A DNA stretch of 64,000 nucleotides from CAVUCH01 sp963763095 (GCA_963763095.1 CAVXNR010000003.1:386716-450715), one strand, 5' to 3'. Shown: positions 39,008 through 48,499, counted from the stretch's first letter. Numbers and translations: made by a program. Notes: a model not told the origin generated them from the letters alone.

Positions 39008-40429
39008 TTACTGCTCGGCCGCCCGCGCGGCGCCGCGCTGTGGCAACGCTGGCCGAATCGGATCTCCCACACGCTTCCCGGTCCCCGTCTCGTAAATCGA
39101 CACCGTGCCGTCGTAGCGCCCGACGGCCAACCTGCGGCCGTCCGGCGTCCACTCGAGCGCCTGCGGCCAGTCGCTCTGTCGCTCGAGCGTGCGCACTTCC
39201 ACCCACGTGTCCGCGTTCCAGATCTTCACCGTCCGGTCTGCCGCCGCCGAGGCGAGGAGCTTGCCATCCGGCGAATAGCGCACGGCGAGAACGGGCGTCG
39301 TGTGGGCGATCACGGACTTGACCTGCTTCCCTCCCGCCGCATCGAGCGCCCAGGTGCGGATCGTCTTGTCTGTGCCGCCGGCGGTCAGCAGCAGCGCGCC
39401 GCCCGGGCGGAACTGGAGCGACGTCACCGCCTCGGTCGCGTCCGTGAGCGTGTAGAGCCGCACGCCTTTCTGCGCATCCCAGATCTTGACGGACCGATCG
39501 CCGGCACCGGATGCGATCCACTTGCCGTCCGGGCTGAACTCCACGGCGAACACGGCGTCGGTGTGCTCGCGAAGCACGCTGATGACGCGTCCCGTCTCGA
39601 CGTCCCATACACGGATGCTCTTGTCGTAGCCGCAGCTCGCGAGGCGCGTGCCGTCCCCGCTGATCGCCAGCTGGTACACGTAGTCGCGGTGCCCGAGCAG
39701 CGTGCGGCGCAGCACGCCAGACGCGGCGTCGAAGATTCCGACCTCGCCGAACGAGCCGGGCACGCCGCCGGCGGCCGCCATCCAGGAGCCGTCAGGGCTG
39801 TATCTGACCGCGCGCACCAGGTCGTGCAAGCCGGAGAAGGCCTTCGCCGGCGCACCTCCAGCGGTGAGGCTGCGGCGGACTTCACGATAGCCGCCGATGG
39901 CGAGCTCGGCCCCGTCCGGGCGATAGGCAAGCGCGGTCACCTGCGGCAGCAGGCCGCCCTGCTGCGCGGTCGCGGGCACCTTGTCGTCGAGCGATGGGAT
40001 CGGGATCTCCGAGAAGGGTGCGCCGCCGTCAATCCACGCGCGCAGCGTCGAGATTTCGTCGGGACGCAGATCGCTCTTCGGCGGCATCTTTTTCTTCGCC
40101 CGCCCCTCGATCATCGCGACCAGCCGGCTGGAGGCGGAATTTCCCGGCGTGAACGCCTCGCCACTCTCGCCGCCCTTCACAAGGTCTTCGTAGGTGTCGA
40201 GCAGGAGTCCGCCCTCCTGCTGGGCGGGACTGTGGCACCGCACGCAGTTCGCCTCCAGAATGGGGACGACATCGCGTGCGTAGTCGGGCACAGGGGCAGG
40301 CTGCTGGGCGGAGAGTCCGCCGGCGGCGATAACCGCGGCGCAGACTACGAGGGCGGCGAGGGCCAGGGGAGTCCGCCCGACCCCCTGGCCGCCGCCTCCA
40401 CACCGGTGATTCACACAGTCACCAAACAT
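39008..40429 (-). CDS. Planctomycete-type cytochrome c (PSCyt1) protein with WD40 repeats
   Basis: The start is ATG 40429, 10 bp after the upstream gene ends. A signal anchor (LALAALVVCAAVIAAGG) precedes a short cytochrome domain with the haem motif CVRCH in VVPILEANCVRCHSPAQQ and MPPKSDLRPDEISTLRAWIDGG. From about residue 130 there are at least six WD40 repeats (ASCGYDKSIRVWD, ASGAGDRSVKIWD, ASAAADRTVKIWN and others) forming a beta-propeller. It is periplasmic. This combination is a regular partner of DUF1549/DUF1553 proteins; the function of the set is not established. Confidence 0.88.
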   Translation of the reverse strand: MFGDCVNHRCGGGGQGVGRTPLALAALVVCAAVIAAGGLSAQQPAPVPDYARDVVPILEANCVRCHSPAQQEGGLLLDTYEDLVKGGESGEAFTPGNSASSRLVAMIEGRAKKKMPPKSDLRPDEISTLRAWIDGGAPFSEIPIPSLDDKVPATAQQGGLLPQVTALAYRPDGAELAIGGYREVRRSLTAGGAPAKAFSGLHDLVRAVRYSPDGSWMAAAGGVPGSFGEVGIFDAASGVLRRTLLGHRDYVYQLAISGDGTRLASCGYDKSIRVWDVETGRVISVLREHTDAVFAVEFSPDGKWIASGAGDRSVKIWDAQKGVRLYTLTDATEAVTSLQFRPGGALLLTAGGTDKTIRTWALDAAGGKQVKSVIAHTTPVLAVRYSPDGKLLASAAADRTVKIWNADTWVEVRTLERQSDWPQALEWTPDGRRLAVGRYDGTVSIYETGTGKRVGDPIRPALPQRGAARAAEQ

Positions 40430-40439
40430 CCCTCGGGAC

Positions 40440-42687
40440 TCAGTGCGTGAACAGGAACTCGCGGGAGGTGAGCACCGCCCAGGCGAGGTCCTCCACGATC
40501 TGGCGCCGGTCGGGGGCGGCTTCGATGCGCGCTGCCAGCGCCTGGCGTTCTTCCGCACTCGGCCTGCGGCTTAAGGCGGAGAGATAGATCTCATCGACGA
40601 CCTCCCCGCCCGATCGCTCGCCACGTGCGATGCCGGTGACCCGGCCATCCGGATCCATCAGCTTCTTGTTCAGCGTGTCGCCGTTGATGGCGTGCAGCGC
40701 CTGCGGCAGCGTGGGATCCATCTGACGCTCGGCTGCCGACGTGAGCACCCGCTCGGGCCGCCCGAAGACGGTCAGAAAGTACGAGTCGATCTTCGTGTCG
40801 GGCAGCTGCAGCGCACGCGTGCCGGCCGGATAGCCCTCGAACCTCGTGGGAACGCCCGTCACCTGCGAGAACGCATCGAGAATGACTTCGGCCGGGAGGC
40901 GGCGCGTCAGGTGGTGCGAGTAGTAGCGGTCGTCCTTCACGTTCGTCTCGTCGGTGTCGGCCGAGCGCTGGTAGGTTGCGGAGGTCATGGTGGTGCGAAT
41001 GAGGCGCTTCACGTCGAAGCCGTGCTCGACGAAATCGGCGGTGAGCGCGGCGAACAGCTCCTCGTTGGAGGCCGGGTTGGTGGCCCGCAGGTCGTCGATC
41101 GGGTGGACGAGGCCGCGGCCGAGCAGGCTGCCCCATACGCGATTGACGATCGTCCGCGCAAACTGGGTGTTGGCAGGCGATGTCAGCCAGGCGGCCACAT
41201 AGGCGCGGCGATCCTCACGCGCACCGGCCTTCATCGCCACACCATCGAGGGGGCGGGGCGGAAGCGCTACGCCGAGGCGCGGGTGGAGGATCTCCCCCGT
41301 GTCGGCGGTGTACACCAGCGCGGTGTCGCTTTTGGTGGCAAAGGACCGATCGTCATCCTTCACCGTGACGCGCGCGAACAGGTTCGCGAACTGGTAGTAG
41401 TCGCGCTGCGTCCACTTCTCGAGCGGGTGGTTGTGACACCGCGCACACGTCAGCGTGAGCCCGAGAAACGCCTGCGTGTAGTTCTCGGCGATCTCGATCG
41501 GGTTGCGGTGGATCAGGAAGTAGCTCGCGGCGCCCACCTGGTCGGTGCGCCCTGTCGCGGTCGTGAGCTCGCGCACGAAGCGGTCCCACGGCACGTTGGA
41601 CGCCACCGACGCCCGGATCCAGTCATAGAAGGATTTCACGTTGCTGCGGCCGAGCGATCGGCTCGACACCAGCAGCAGGTCGGACCATTTGTATGCCCAG
41701 TAGTCGACATATTCAGGGCGCTCGAGCAGCGCATCCACGAGCCGCGCGCGCTTGTCCGGAGCGGTATCCGCGAGGAACGTCTCCACTTCGGCGCGGGTGG
41801 GCAGGATCCCGGCGGCGTCCAGGTAGGCGCGGCGAATGAACTCCGAATCGGAGCAAAGCCCCGACGGCTGGATGCGCAGCTCGCGGAGCTTCGCGAGCAC
41901 CAGCCGATCGAAGGTGTTGTACTGCGCGGCTCCGTCGAACACGGAGGCGGGGATGTCGTTCGGGAACGGGGACCGTGACGCGTGCAAGGGCCACCGACGT
42001 CAGGAAGCCGACGGAAATCGCGGTTTCACCGTGGCCGCGGATGGTGAGCTGCCCCTTGTCGTCCACCAGCGCAACGCTCTGATCGGCCGAGCCGTACCGC
42101 GCCCAGCGCGTCACGTCTTCCCGCGTGCCGTCTGAATACCGCGCCTCGACGCGCAGCTGCCGCGTGTCGCCGACCGCCAGCGTCTCGGAGGCGGGGGTCA
42201 CCGCTATCTCCAGCAGGGATGCATCCGTGTCCTTCGGCGCGGTCATCCCCGACGCAATCCACCGCGAGATCACCGTGTACTCGGGTGAGCCGACCTCGAA
42301 CCGCTTTCCACCCACATGCGGCAGCGTCTCAGTGGGCTTGAGCAGCAGCAGGCTCTTGGCCGGCTCGAGCTTGTTGACGCGGCGTCCCGCGGCGGCGCGC
42401 GTGATGGTGTCGTAGTCGGCGTCGGGATCGTACCCGCGAAGCGTCAGCGCAAAGCCGTTCTTGCCAGCGGCCGCGCCATGACACGCGCCGGAGTTGCACC
42501 CCATCTTCGTCAGCACCGGGATCACGTGCTTGCGGAAGGAGACCGGCGAGGCCGGCGTGACCGCGTGTGAGGCGATCGGCGTCACTGCGGCGATGGTGAC
42601 GCGTGTGACCTGCGCGGGCGCGGAGGCTGCAATTCCCAGCACCGCGGAGCTGACGATGAAGGTGCGGACTGTCTGGTTCAGGGGCAT
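40440..42687 (-). CDS. DUF1549/DUF1553 (PSCyt2/PSD1) secreted protein, apparent frameshift
   Basis: The start is ATG 42687 (MPLNQTVRTFIVSSAVLGIAASAPAQ, signal peptide). The N-terminal part has KMGCNSGACHGAAAGKNGF, the atypical CX4CH motif of this family, then an Ig-like Big2-type segment (LRVEARYSDGTREDVT). Near 41968 the frame shifts by one base from VALARVTV to PFPNDIPASVFDG. DUF1549 follows (RLVLAKLRELRI, FIRRAYLDAAGILPT, LTCARCHNHPLEKWTQ with a CxxCH). DUF1553 follows to the end (RTIVNRVWGSLLGRGLVHPIDDLR, RLPAEVILDAFSQVTG, LSALSRRPSAEER, LTSREFLFTH). It pairs with the DUF1501 protein encoded upstream. Confidence 0.87.
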
Positions 42688-42704
42688 GTTCGCTGATCGG
42701 GATC

Positions 42705-42731
42705 GCCGGGACTGAAGTCCCGGCGCCACAC
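42705..42731. repeat. REP-like palindrome (GGGACTGAAGTCCC flavour)
   Basis: GCCGGGACTGAAGTCCCGGC followed by GCCACAC, between the DUF1501 stop and the DUF1549/1553 start, that is, inside the operon. Confidence 0.75.
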
Positions 42732-42811
42732 GTGAAGATCTCCGTGCGCGTCTCCCACGCCGACCGCCTACCGCCGACCGCCGAGTGCCGCCGTAAGCCA
42801 CCCGCCGCCGA

Positions 42812-44185
42812 TCAGAACAGCTCGCGAATCGGCTCGACCCCGTGGTCCGCCGCGCGAATGGGGCGTCCCTGTGGACCGGGCAAATCGGTGTCGAGCTTGA
42901 TGCCCAGGCCGTGCATCACGGTCGCGGCGACCGCCCCCGCGGGGATCGGGCGATCGCGCGGGTAGGCGCCGATCTCGTCGGACGAACCGACGACCTGTCC
43001 GCCCTTGATGCCGCCGCCGGCCATCGCCACGGTCCAGCACTGCGGCCAATGGTCGCGACCGCCGGCCGGGTTGATCTTCGGCGTCCGCCCGAACTCTCCC
43101 ATCGACACGACCATCGTGCTCGTCAGCAGACCGCGCGATTCGAGGTCCTCCAGCAGGGAGGCATACGCGTTGTCGTACATCGGTCCGAGCAGGGTCTTGT
43201 ACGCCTCAATCGGGCTGAACGGCGCCGACCCGTGGATGTCCCACGTGATCTCGTTGAACACCGTCTCGAACATGTTGACGGTGACGAAGCGCACGCCTGC
43301 CTCAATCAATCGCCGCGCCAGCAGACAGCTCAGGCCGAACCGGTTGCGGCCATATCGATCCTTGACCGAGTCCGCCTCTTTCGACAGGTCGAATGCCTCT
43401 CGGGCCTTGCTCGAGGAGATGAGAGTGTAGGCCTGCTCGAACGAGGAGTTCAGCAGCCGGGCATCCGGGCTCGACTCGAACTGCTTGACGGAACCGTCCA
43501 CCAGGTCGCGCAGATTGCGCCGCTGGTCGGCACGGATGGCGGTGATGTAATCGGGCGACAGGAGGTCGGGCACCTTGAACGCCGGATCGGACGGATCGGC
43601 GTTGAGGACGAACGGATCGTGCGCCTTGCCAAGATACCCGGCGGTCTGGCCGTGCGGCATGTTGCCGCCGGTGTTGCCGATCGGCCGCGGCAGCATCACG
43701 TGTGGCGGGAGATCGCCCTTCCCGCCCTTCACGAACCCGAGCACCGAGCCCACGTTCGGATAGTCCAGGCCAGGCTGGAACAACCGGCCAGTCTGCATGA
43801 CCTGGTGCCCGGCGTCGTGGACGGCTACGCCAGAGTAGTACACGGACCGGAGCAGCGCGTACTTGTCCGCGAGCTTCGCCATCCGGGGAAAGATTTCGCT
43901 GATCTGTATGCCGGGAACATTCGTGGGGATTGGTGTGTACGGCCCGCGCACCTCGCTCGGCGCGTTCGGCTTCATGTCCCACGTGTCGAGCTGGCTCGGC
44001 GCCCCGACGAGCATCAGGACGATGCAGTTGACGTCGGTATCTGCGGTTACCGCACCGGCCGCCTTCAGTGCGAACAGGTCGGAGAGCGAGAGTCCGAGGA
44101 GGCCAAGCCCGCCCGCATGCAGAAAATCCCGCCGCCTCATGCCGTCGCAGAAGTGGACCGGCCTGGCGGCGTCCAGCTGGATCAT
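42812..44185 (-). CDS. DUF1501 protein, Tat-exported
   Basis: Sulfatase-fold relative of about 457 residues, the first gene of the leftward cluster. The start is ATG 44185; the twin-arginine signal MRRRDFLHAGGLGLLGLSLSDL marks export of a folded protein. The family motifs are VNCIVLMLVGAPSQLDTWDMKP, DAGHQVMQTGRLF, GGNMPHGQTAGYLGKAHDPF, NMFETVFNEITWDIHG and VVSMGEFGRTPKINPAGGRDHWP. The catalytic nature is unknown. DUF1501 genes are regularly next to PSD1/DUF1553 genes, as here. Confidence 0.9.
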   Translation of the reverse strand: MIQLDAARPVHFCDGMRRRDFLHAGGLGLLGLSLSDLFALKAAGAVTADTDVNCIVLMLVGAPSQLDTWDMKPNAPSEVRGPYTPIPTNVPGIQISEIFPRMAKLADKYALLRSVYYSGVAVHDAGHQVMQTGRLFQPGLDYPNVGSVLGFVKGGKGDLPPHVMLPRPIGNTGGNMPHGQTAGYLGKAHDPFVLNADPSDPAFKVPDLLSPDYITAIRADQRRNLRDLVDGSVKQFESSPDARLLNSSFEQAYTLISSSKAREAFDLSKEADSVKDRYGRNRFGLSCLLARRLIEAGVRFVTVNMFETVFNEITWDIHGSAPFSPIEAYKTLLGPMYDNAYASLLEDLESRGLLTSTMVVSMGEFGRTPKINPAGGRDHWPQCWTVAMAGGGIKGGQVVGSSDEIGAYPRDRPIPAGAVAATVMHGLGIKLDTDLPGPQGRPIRAADHGVEPIRELF

Positions 44186-44229
44186 TCGGTTGCCCTCCGA
44201 TGGCCGGAGGATTCTACACCCAACGGACG

Positions 44230-44262
44230 GTGTGGGGCCGGGGCCGAAGTGCCCAGGCCCCA
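44230..44262. repeat. REP-like palindrome
   Basis: TGTGGGGCCGGGGCCGAAGT followed by GCCCAGGCCCCAC, between the hypothetical gene at 44274 and the DUF1501 start. Confidence 0.6.
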
Positions 44263-44273
44263 CCCCGGACGGC

Positions 44274-45212
44274 CTACTCGCCGATGACGGAGAGGAACGA
44301 CTGGACGTCGATGAAGTCCTGCGCGCCGTGGGGCCGGAGCGCCTCGAGCAGCATGCGGCTGTGCGTCATGAGACCGGCGTAGCTGGCGGCATTCGGGTCG
44401 GCCTTGTAGTCCCACGCGAGGCCGAGGCGATCGACGCCCTTCCGGGTGCCGGCGGGCTTGATGTAGATGAACCGGTCCGGCCGGGCCAGCGCCGGGACGA
44501 CCGTCGCCACGGGCCACGAATGCGTCCGCGCCGCTCCTCCCGCCGCGAGCACGCCGGCGGCTGTGTCACAGAGCGCGGTGAACGCCGCGAGATCGTCGTC
44601 TTCCCCGGACAGGACGCCATCGAGCGCGGCGAAGTAGGCGCGGGATGGCGCATCTGCCGCGAGGCCGGCGGTGAAGGCCGTGAGTTCCGCCTTGTCGAGC
44701 AGCGACTTCCGCCGGGTCTGCACGACCCGTTGGGTGTCGTGCGCGAGCTGCCGGAGGTTCGTCTTGGCCATTTCGGCGAGGCTGCGCGTGCCCACGCGCT
44801 CATGCCACTCGACGTGCTTTTCCCATTTCCAGCCACGCTCCAGCGTCACATACCGCTCGTCTTCGAAGCCGGTCGGGTAGCGCTCCTTGAAGCGGGCGAT
44901 CGCCTGATCGACCGAGATCGCCGTACCCGCCGCCATGGGCTTCAGCGCAGCGGCGCGCGCGCTGCGCGCCCGCGGCCCGGCGGCGCGGCCATTCGCGTCG
45001 AGGGTGATGTTCCAGTTGTCGGGAGCCGGGTCCGGCTCGCTGGAGGTAGGCTCGATGAACGTGCCCCTGAGGCTCACGTCACGCAGGCCGGGATCGGTTG
45101 GTGTGCGGCAGGCGGCGAAGCCCACCACGGCCTTGGTCTCGGTGAGAAACAGCACTTTGCCGACGCCCCAGGCCTTGTGCGTCACGATCGTTCCAACTCG
45201 GATTGCTGACAT
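44274..45212 (-). CDS. Hypothetical protein with a DUF3553/CarD-like N-terminal segment
   Basis: The start is ATG 45212 (MSAIRVGTIVTHKAWGVGKVLFL). The first about 50 residues resemble the small SH3-like DUF3553/CarD fold, which binds RNA polymerase or nucleic acid. The remaining about 260 residues are mostly helical (AIARFKERYPTGFEDERYVTLERGWKW, MAKTNLRQLAHDTQRVVQTR) and not recognised. No signal or membrane segment. It lies alone between the DUF1501 operon and the SDR gene, same strand. Function unknown. Confidence 0.6.
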   Translation of the reverse strand: MSAIRVGTIVTHKAWGVGKVLFLTETKAVVGFAACRTPTDPGLRDVSLRGTFIEPTSSEPDPAPDNWNITLDANGRAAGPRARSARAAALKPMAAGTAISVDQAIARFKERYPTGFEDERYVTLERGWKWEKHVEWHERVGTRSLAEMAKTNLRQLAHDTQRVVQTRRKSLLDKAELTAFTAGLAADAPSRAYFAALDGVLSGEDDDLAAFTALCDTAAGVLAAGGAARTHSWPVATVVPALARPDRFIYIKPAGTRKGVDRLGLAWDYKADPNAASYAGLMTHSRMLLEALRPHGAQDFIDVQSFLSVIGE

Positions 45213-45427
45213 GCAGGGCTCCTGGAGGGCCGCGCGCGCGAGCGGCGGAGGCGCCGTGCGCCTCATCGGTGAGAGGGGGTCAAAGCGAAGGCCTCTCTGC
45301 CTGCGCGCTGACTGGGAGGTACAAGTGTCTCACGAACCGAGCGGCTCTGCCTAATCGATCGCCCTGCTCAGCCAACGCGATCCTCCGCTTGAGCAGGGAC
45401 GGCAGGCAGACACACGCGATGACGCGA

Positions 45428-46219
45428 TCATCCTTCCACGCCGCCGCCTGCCAACCACCCGCCGTCCACGATCAATGTCTGTCCGGTGATGTAGGCGCTC
45501 GCGTCCGACGCGAACAGGACGGCCGCGCCAGCAAGATCAGCGGGGACGCCTGGACGGCCCATGGGGATGACTCGCACGGCGCTCGCGTGGAGTTCGGGGT
45601 TCGAGAAGACGGCGTCGGTCATCGTCGTCCAGAAGCGACCCGGCGCGATGGCATTCACGGTGATCGCGTCCCTTGCCCACTCCAGCGCCAGCGACTTCAC
45701 CATCTGCTTGAGGGCCCCCTTGCTCATCGCGTACACGGAAACGCGAGGGATGGCGATTTCCGCCGCAACGGACCCGACGAGGATGATGCGGCCCCGGCCC
45801 GCCGTCCGCATCAGGGGCGCTGCCGCCTGCGCAACAAAGAACGCGCTCTCGACGTTCACCCGCATCACCTGCTCGTAGTCCTCGCGCGTGATCTGATCGG
45901 CCGGCTTGCGGATGTTGATGCCGGCCGCGTGCACGAGAATGTCCAACCGGTTGAAGCGCGACACCACTTCGCCGAGGATCGCCTGCGGCGCTCCGTGATC
46001 TGTGACGTCGGCGACGATGCCGTGTGCCTGGCGGCCGAGAGCTCGGACGCGCTTCACCGCGTCGCCGACCTGCGCGGCCGTGCGGGCGACAATGGCGATA
46101 TCGGCCCCCGCGTCCGCGAGGGCGAGCCCGATGCCGAGCCCGAGCCCGCGCCCGCCGCCCGTGACGAGCGCGACCCGCCCGTCGAGGCGCAGCGAGGGCA
46201 TGGTGAATTCGGTCGACAT
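45428..46219 (-). CDS. Short-chain dehydrogenase/reductase
   Basis: Classical SDR of 263 residues. The cofactor site TGGGRGLGLGIGLAL is at residues about 20-34, then NVESAFFVAQAAAP, the catalytic serine in LVGSVAAEIAI, and the YAMSK tyrosine-lysine pair. The C-terminus ITGQTLIVDGGWLAGG is standard. The sequence is closest in style to gluconate 5-dehydrogenase or 3-ketoacyl-reductase-like sugar dehydrogenases; the substrate is not determined. The start is ATG 46219; REP-like repeats lie just upstream at 46229-46322. Confidence 0.85.
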   Translation of the reverse strand: MSTEFTMPSLRLDGRVALVTGGGRGLGLGIGLALADAGADIAIVARTAAQVGDAVKRVRALGRQAHGIVADVTDHGAPQAILGEVVSRFNRLDILVHAAGINIRKPADQITREDYEQVMRVNVESAFFVAQAAAPLMRTAGRGRIILVGSVAAEIAIPRVSVYAMSKGALKQMVKSLALEWARDAITVNAIAPGRFWTTMTDAVFSNPELHASAVRVIPMGRPGVPADLAGAAVLFASDASAYITGQTLIVDGGWLAGGGVEG

Positions 46220-46228
46220 AATTACATC

Positions 46229-46322
46229 GGGCCGGGGCGCTTCGGCCCCGGCCCCACCGGCCCCAGCACTGGCGTGCCCCCAGTGTAGCTTCAGCGTAGG
46301 CCCGGGGCCGAAGCGCCCCGGG
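46229..46322. repeat. Inverted pair of REP-like palindromes
   Basis: Copies at about 46229-46257 and 46295-46322 in opposite orientation (GCCGGGGCGCTTCGGCCCCG and its inverse), separated by about 37 bp, between divergent SDR and RRM genes. Confidence 0.75.
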
Positions 46323-46371
46323 CTCCGCCCCCGGTTTCCTTGCCTCCGGCGTGCGGGCGCCGCACTTGGTG

Positions 46372-46400
46372 TTGGTGCTCAACGGGAAGCGTGCTACACT
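46372..46400 (+). promoter_or_regulatory. Sigma-70-type promoter of the RRM protein gene
   Basis: TTGGTG at 46372-46377 and TACACT at 46395-46400 with a 17-bp spacer. The expected transcript start is near 46407, leaving a leader of about 180 nt before the ATG at 46588. A long leader is typical of cold-shock-type RNA-binding protein genes. Confidence 0.6.
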
Positions 46401-46587
46401 CCCTGCGTCAGGTGGAAGAAAGCCCGCTACGGTAGCCCGCGTCAGAGTCGAGTGTCATACGAGCCTCGCTTCCCGCAACTTCCGGCACAGCCGGAGACTA
46501 CACACGCAGCCAAATCCATCTGCGCGGTCCATTCCGGACCGCGATCAGAGTGCTCCCTCATGGGGGCAGAAGTGCAGGACAGATCAG

Positions 46588-46902
46588 ATGGCTCGAAAAC
46601 TCTACGTTGGAAACCTGCCGTACGACACCGGTGAACAGGACCTGCAGGCACTGTTCGGCGAGGCCGGGACGGTTGAGAGCGTCAGCGTCATGCGCGACAT
46701 GGCCACCGGCCGCGCGCGTGGTTTTGCGTTCGTCGAGATGGCTTCCGACGAGGACGCGCAGAAGGCGATCGAACAGCTCAATAACCGTGAACTGGGCGGC
46801 CGCAACCTGACGGTGAACGAAGCGCGTCCGAAGCCGCAGGGCTCCGGCGGCTACGGCGGTGGCGGCGGCGGCACCCGCCGGCGCAGCGAACCCCGCTGGT
46901 AG
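46588..46902 (+). CDS. RRM-domain RNA-binding protein
   Basis: A single RNA-recognition-motif protein of 104 residues. RNP2 is KLYVGNLPY (about residues 4-12) and RNP1 is ARGFAFVEM (about residues 43-52), and the tail is glycine- and arginine-rich (GGYGGGGGGTRRRSEPRW), as in glycine-rich cold-responsive RNA-binding proteins of cyanobacteria and other bacteria. It likely binds single-stranded RNA as a chaperone. The start is ATG 46588 (MARKLYVG). It has its own promoter, a leader of about 180 nt and a strong terminator 20 bp after the stop. Confidence 0.92.
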   Translation: MARKLYVGNLPYDTGEQDLQALFGEAGTVESVSVMRDMATGRARGFAFVEMASDEDAQKAIEQLNNRELGGRNLTVNEARPKPQGSGGYGGGGGGTRRRSEPRW

Positions 46903-46924
46903 ATACGGAACCAGCGACAGCGAG

Positions 46925-46957
46925 AAGGGCGGCACCCGCGGGGTGTCGCCCTTTTTA
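46925..46957 (+). terminator. Rho-independent terminator
   Basis: AAGGGCGGCACCCCGC-type stem: AAGGGCG and CACCC pair with GGGTG and CGCCCTT, followed by TTTTAT. It lies just after the RRM gene. Confidence 0.85.
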
Positions 46958-47012
46958 TTTCTAATCGTTGCGATGGACGGGGCGCTTCGGCCCGCAATCC
47001 TCGCCCCCATCC

Positions 47013-48248
47013 TCACGACGCGAACGACCACGGCTGGGGCGGCGCGACCACTTCGAGGTCGTCCCGCCCGTCGATCTCGCCAAGATACGACTCCGACGCG
47101 ATGACGTGCTCGAGCGCCAGCGTGTCCCGGATCCGCAACAGGCGCGCACGTTCGGGACGTACGCCGGCCAGGCGGCAGGCGGCACCGATGCACTCCGCGT
47201 CCGTGGCGAACTGGAACGGGATGCGCACGGGAACCACCTTCATGGCGGCGAGCGCATTCGTATAGGTGACTGCCTGGTCCATCGCCGCGACGAGACGCGA
47301 CGACACGACGTCGGCCAGCCCGATGCCGGTGGCGTTGCCGTGCGATTCCGGCGTGAGATCCCGGGCGTAGATCGCACGCACGGTCGCCCGGCACATCATC
47401 ATGCGCTCGCCGTGGACGCCCCGGCCGATGATGTTCGGATCCATGCCGGCGCCGCTGATGTTCTTGCCGATGGTGTCGACGATCAATACGTCGACGTCGC
47501 GAAACGGCAGCGCGGGCATCCACGCGCGGGCCTGTTGCAGCAGGGCGGGTTCCTCGCGCGCGATCTCGTCACCGCGCAGCACCGCGATCCGCGCGAGCCG
47601 GTGGGTGCCATCCTCGACCAGGCCGACGCCATATACGCGCGGCAGGCAGCCGAGCACCGTGGCCGCCACCTCGGTCAGCGCCGTCTCGTACCCAAGCCGC
47701 GCTGCCCCTTCGTGACACGCCGAGGCTCCGTCGATCTTCCCCAGCCCGATCGCAGCCATCTTCAGCAGACCGCTGCCGAGCGTCGTGCTCTCGAAATCCG
47801 TGTGCGGCTTGACGCGATTCACGAGCACCACGGCGTCAGCCTTTCGTGCCACCCGCGAGAGGCGGACCGTAACGCCACCAGTGGTGCGCCCCACGGCATC
47901 GGTGTCCATCTCGGCATCGACCGGCACACCAAGCGTGTCGCTCGTAATGCCATATGAGGCGAGCAGCTCGCGCTGCCCGTCGGCCGTGGCGCCCCCATGA
48001 CTTCCCATCGCAGGGATGACGAAGGGCTCGGCGCCGCGCTCCCGGAGCCAGGCGACCAGAGTGCGCGCGACCGCGGCGATCTGATCGATCCCGCGGCTGC
48101 CGAGCGCGATGCCGACGCGGCAGCCCTGCCAGTCGTCAGCGCCGATGCCGGCGAGGCCACCGACCAGCGCGGCCGCCGGATCGTCGAGCGCGTGGCAAGC
48201 GAGCCGCTGCCGGAGACGCACCTGCTGCGCTAATGGGAATGAGGGCAT
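47013..48248 (-). CDS. LarA-like (DUF2088) protein
   Basis: The protein of about 411 residues has VGIALGSRGIDQIAAVARTLV, PFVIPAMGSHGGATADGQRELLASYG, VVLVNRVKPHTDFES and LLKMAAIGLGKIDGA, typical of the lactate racemase N-terminal (DUF2088) family. True LarA carries a nickel-pincer cofactor; whether this relative is a racemase or binds the cofactor cannot be judged, and no larB/C/E genes are nearby. The start chosen is ATG 48248, with GGAGAG 4 bp before it; TTG 48260 is an in-frame alternative. The upstream region is packed with REP-like repeats. Confidence 0.8.
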   Translation of the reverse strand: MPSFPLAQQVRLRQRLACHALDDPAAALVGGLAGIGADDWQGCRVGIALGSRGIDQIAAVARTLVAWLRERGAEPFVIPAMGSHGGATADGQRELLASYGITSDTLGVPVDAEMDTDAVGRTTGGVTVRLSRVARKADAVVLVNRVKPHTDFESTTLGSGLLKMAAIGLGKIDGASACHEGAARLGYETALTEVAATVLGCLPRVYGVGLVEDGTHRLARIAVLRGDEIAREEPALLQQARAWMPALPFRDVDVLIVDTIGKNISGAGMDPNIIGRGVHGERMMMCRATVRAIYARDLTPESHGNATGIGLADVVSSRLVAAMDQAVTYTNALAAMKVVPVRIPFQFATDAECIGAACRLAGVRPERARLLRIRDTLALEHVIASESYLGEIDGRDDLEVVAPPQPWSFAS

Positions 48249-48265
48249 CGTTCTCTCCAACGCGA

Positions 48266-48492
48266 CAGTGTAGGCCCGTCATGCCCGGGGCACTCGGCCC
48301 CGGGCCCACACCGAGGCTGAAGGCCTACGCTGACAGTGTAAAGCCGGGGCCGAAGCGCCCCTGAGGCCACGGCCGAAGCGCCCCGGCCAGACATGGTGGT
48401 GCCTGGCCCTGGGCACACTGAGGCTGACAGTGTAGGCCCGTCCTGCCCGGCACTTCGGCCCCGGGCCTACACTGAGGCCGGGGCCCACACGG
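48266..48492. repeat. Cluster of REP-like palindromes
   Basis: About 230 bases made of at least four units of the GGGCCGAAGCGCCCC and GGCACTTCGGCCCCGG flavour in both orientations, joined by direct repeats of GAGGCTGACAGTGTAGGCCC (for example at 48421 and, partly, 48315). It fills the space between the divergent LarA-like and clpS genes. Confidence 0.75.
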
Positions 48493-48499
48493 GGGCTGG

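Noticed and set aside
40440..42687. Two separate genes (N-terminal cytochrome-like protein and DUF1549/1553 protein)
   Set aside because: The frames join within one conserved family layout with a one-base change near 41968, so a single interrupted gene is more likely.
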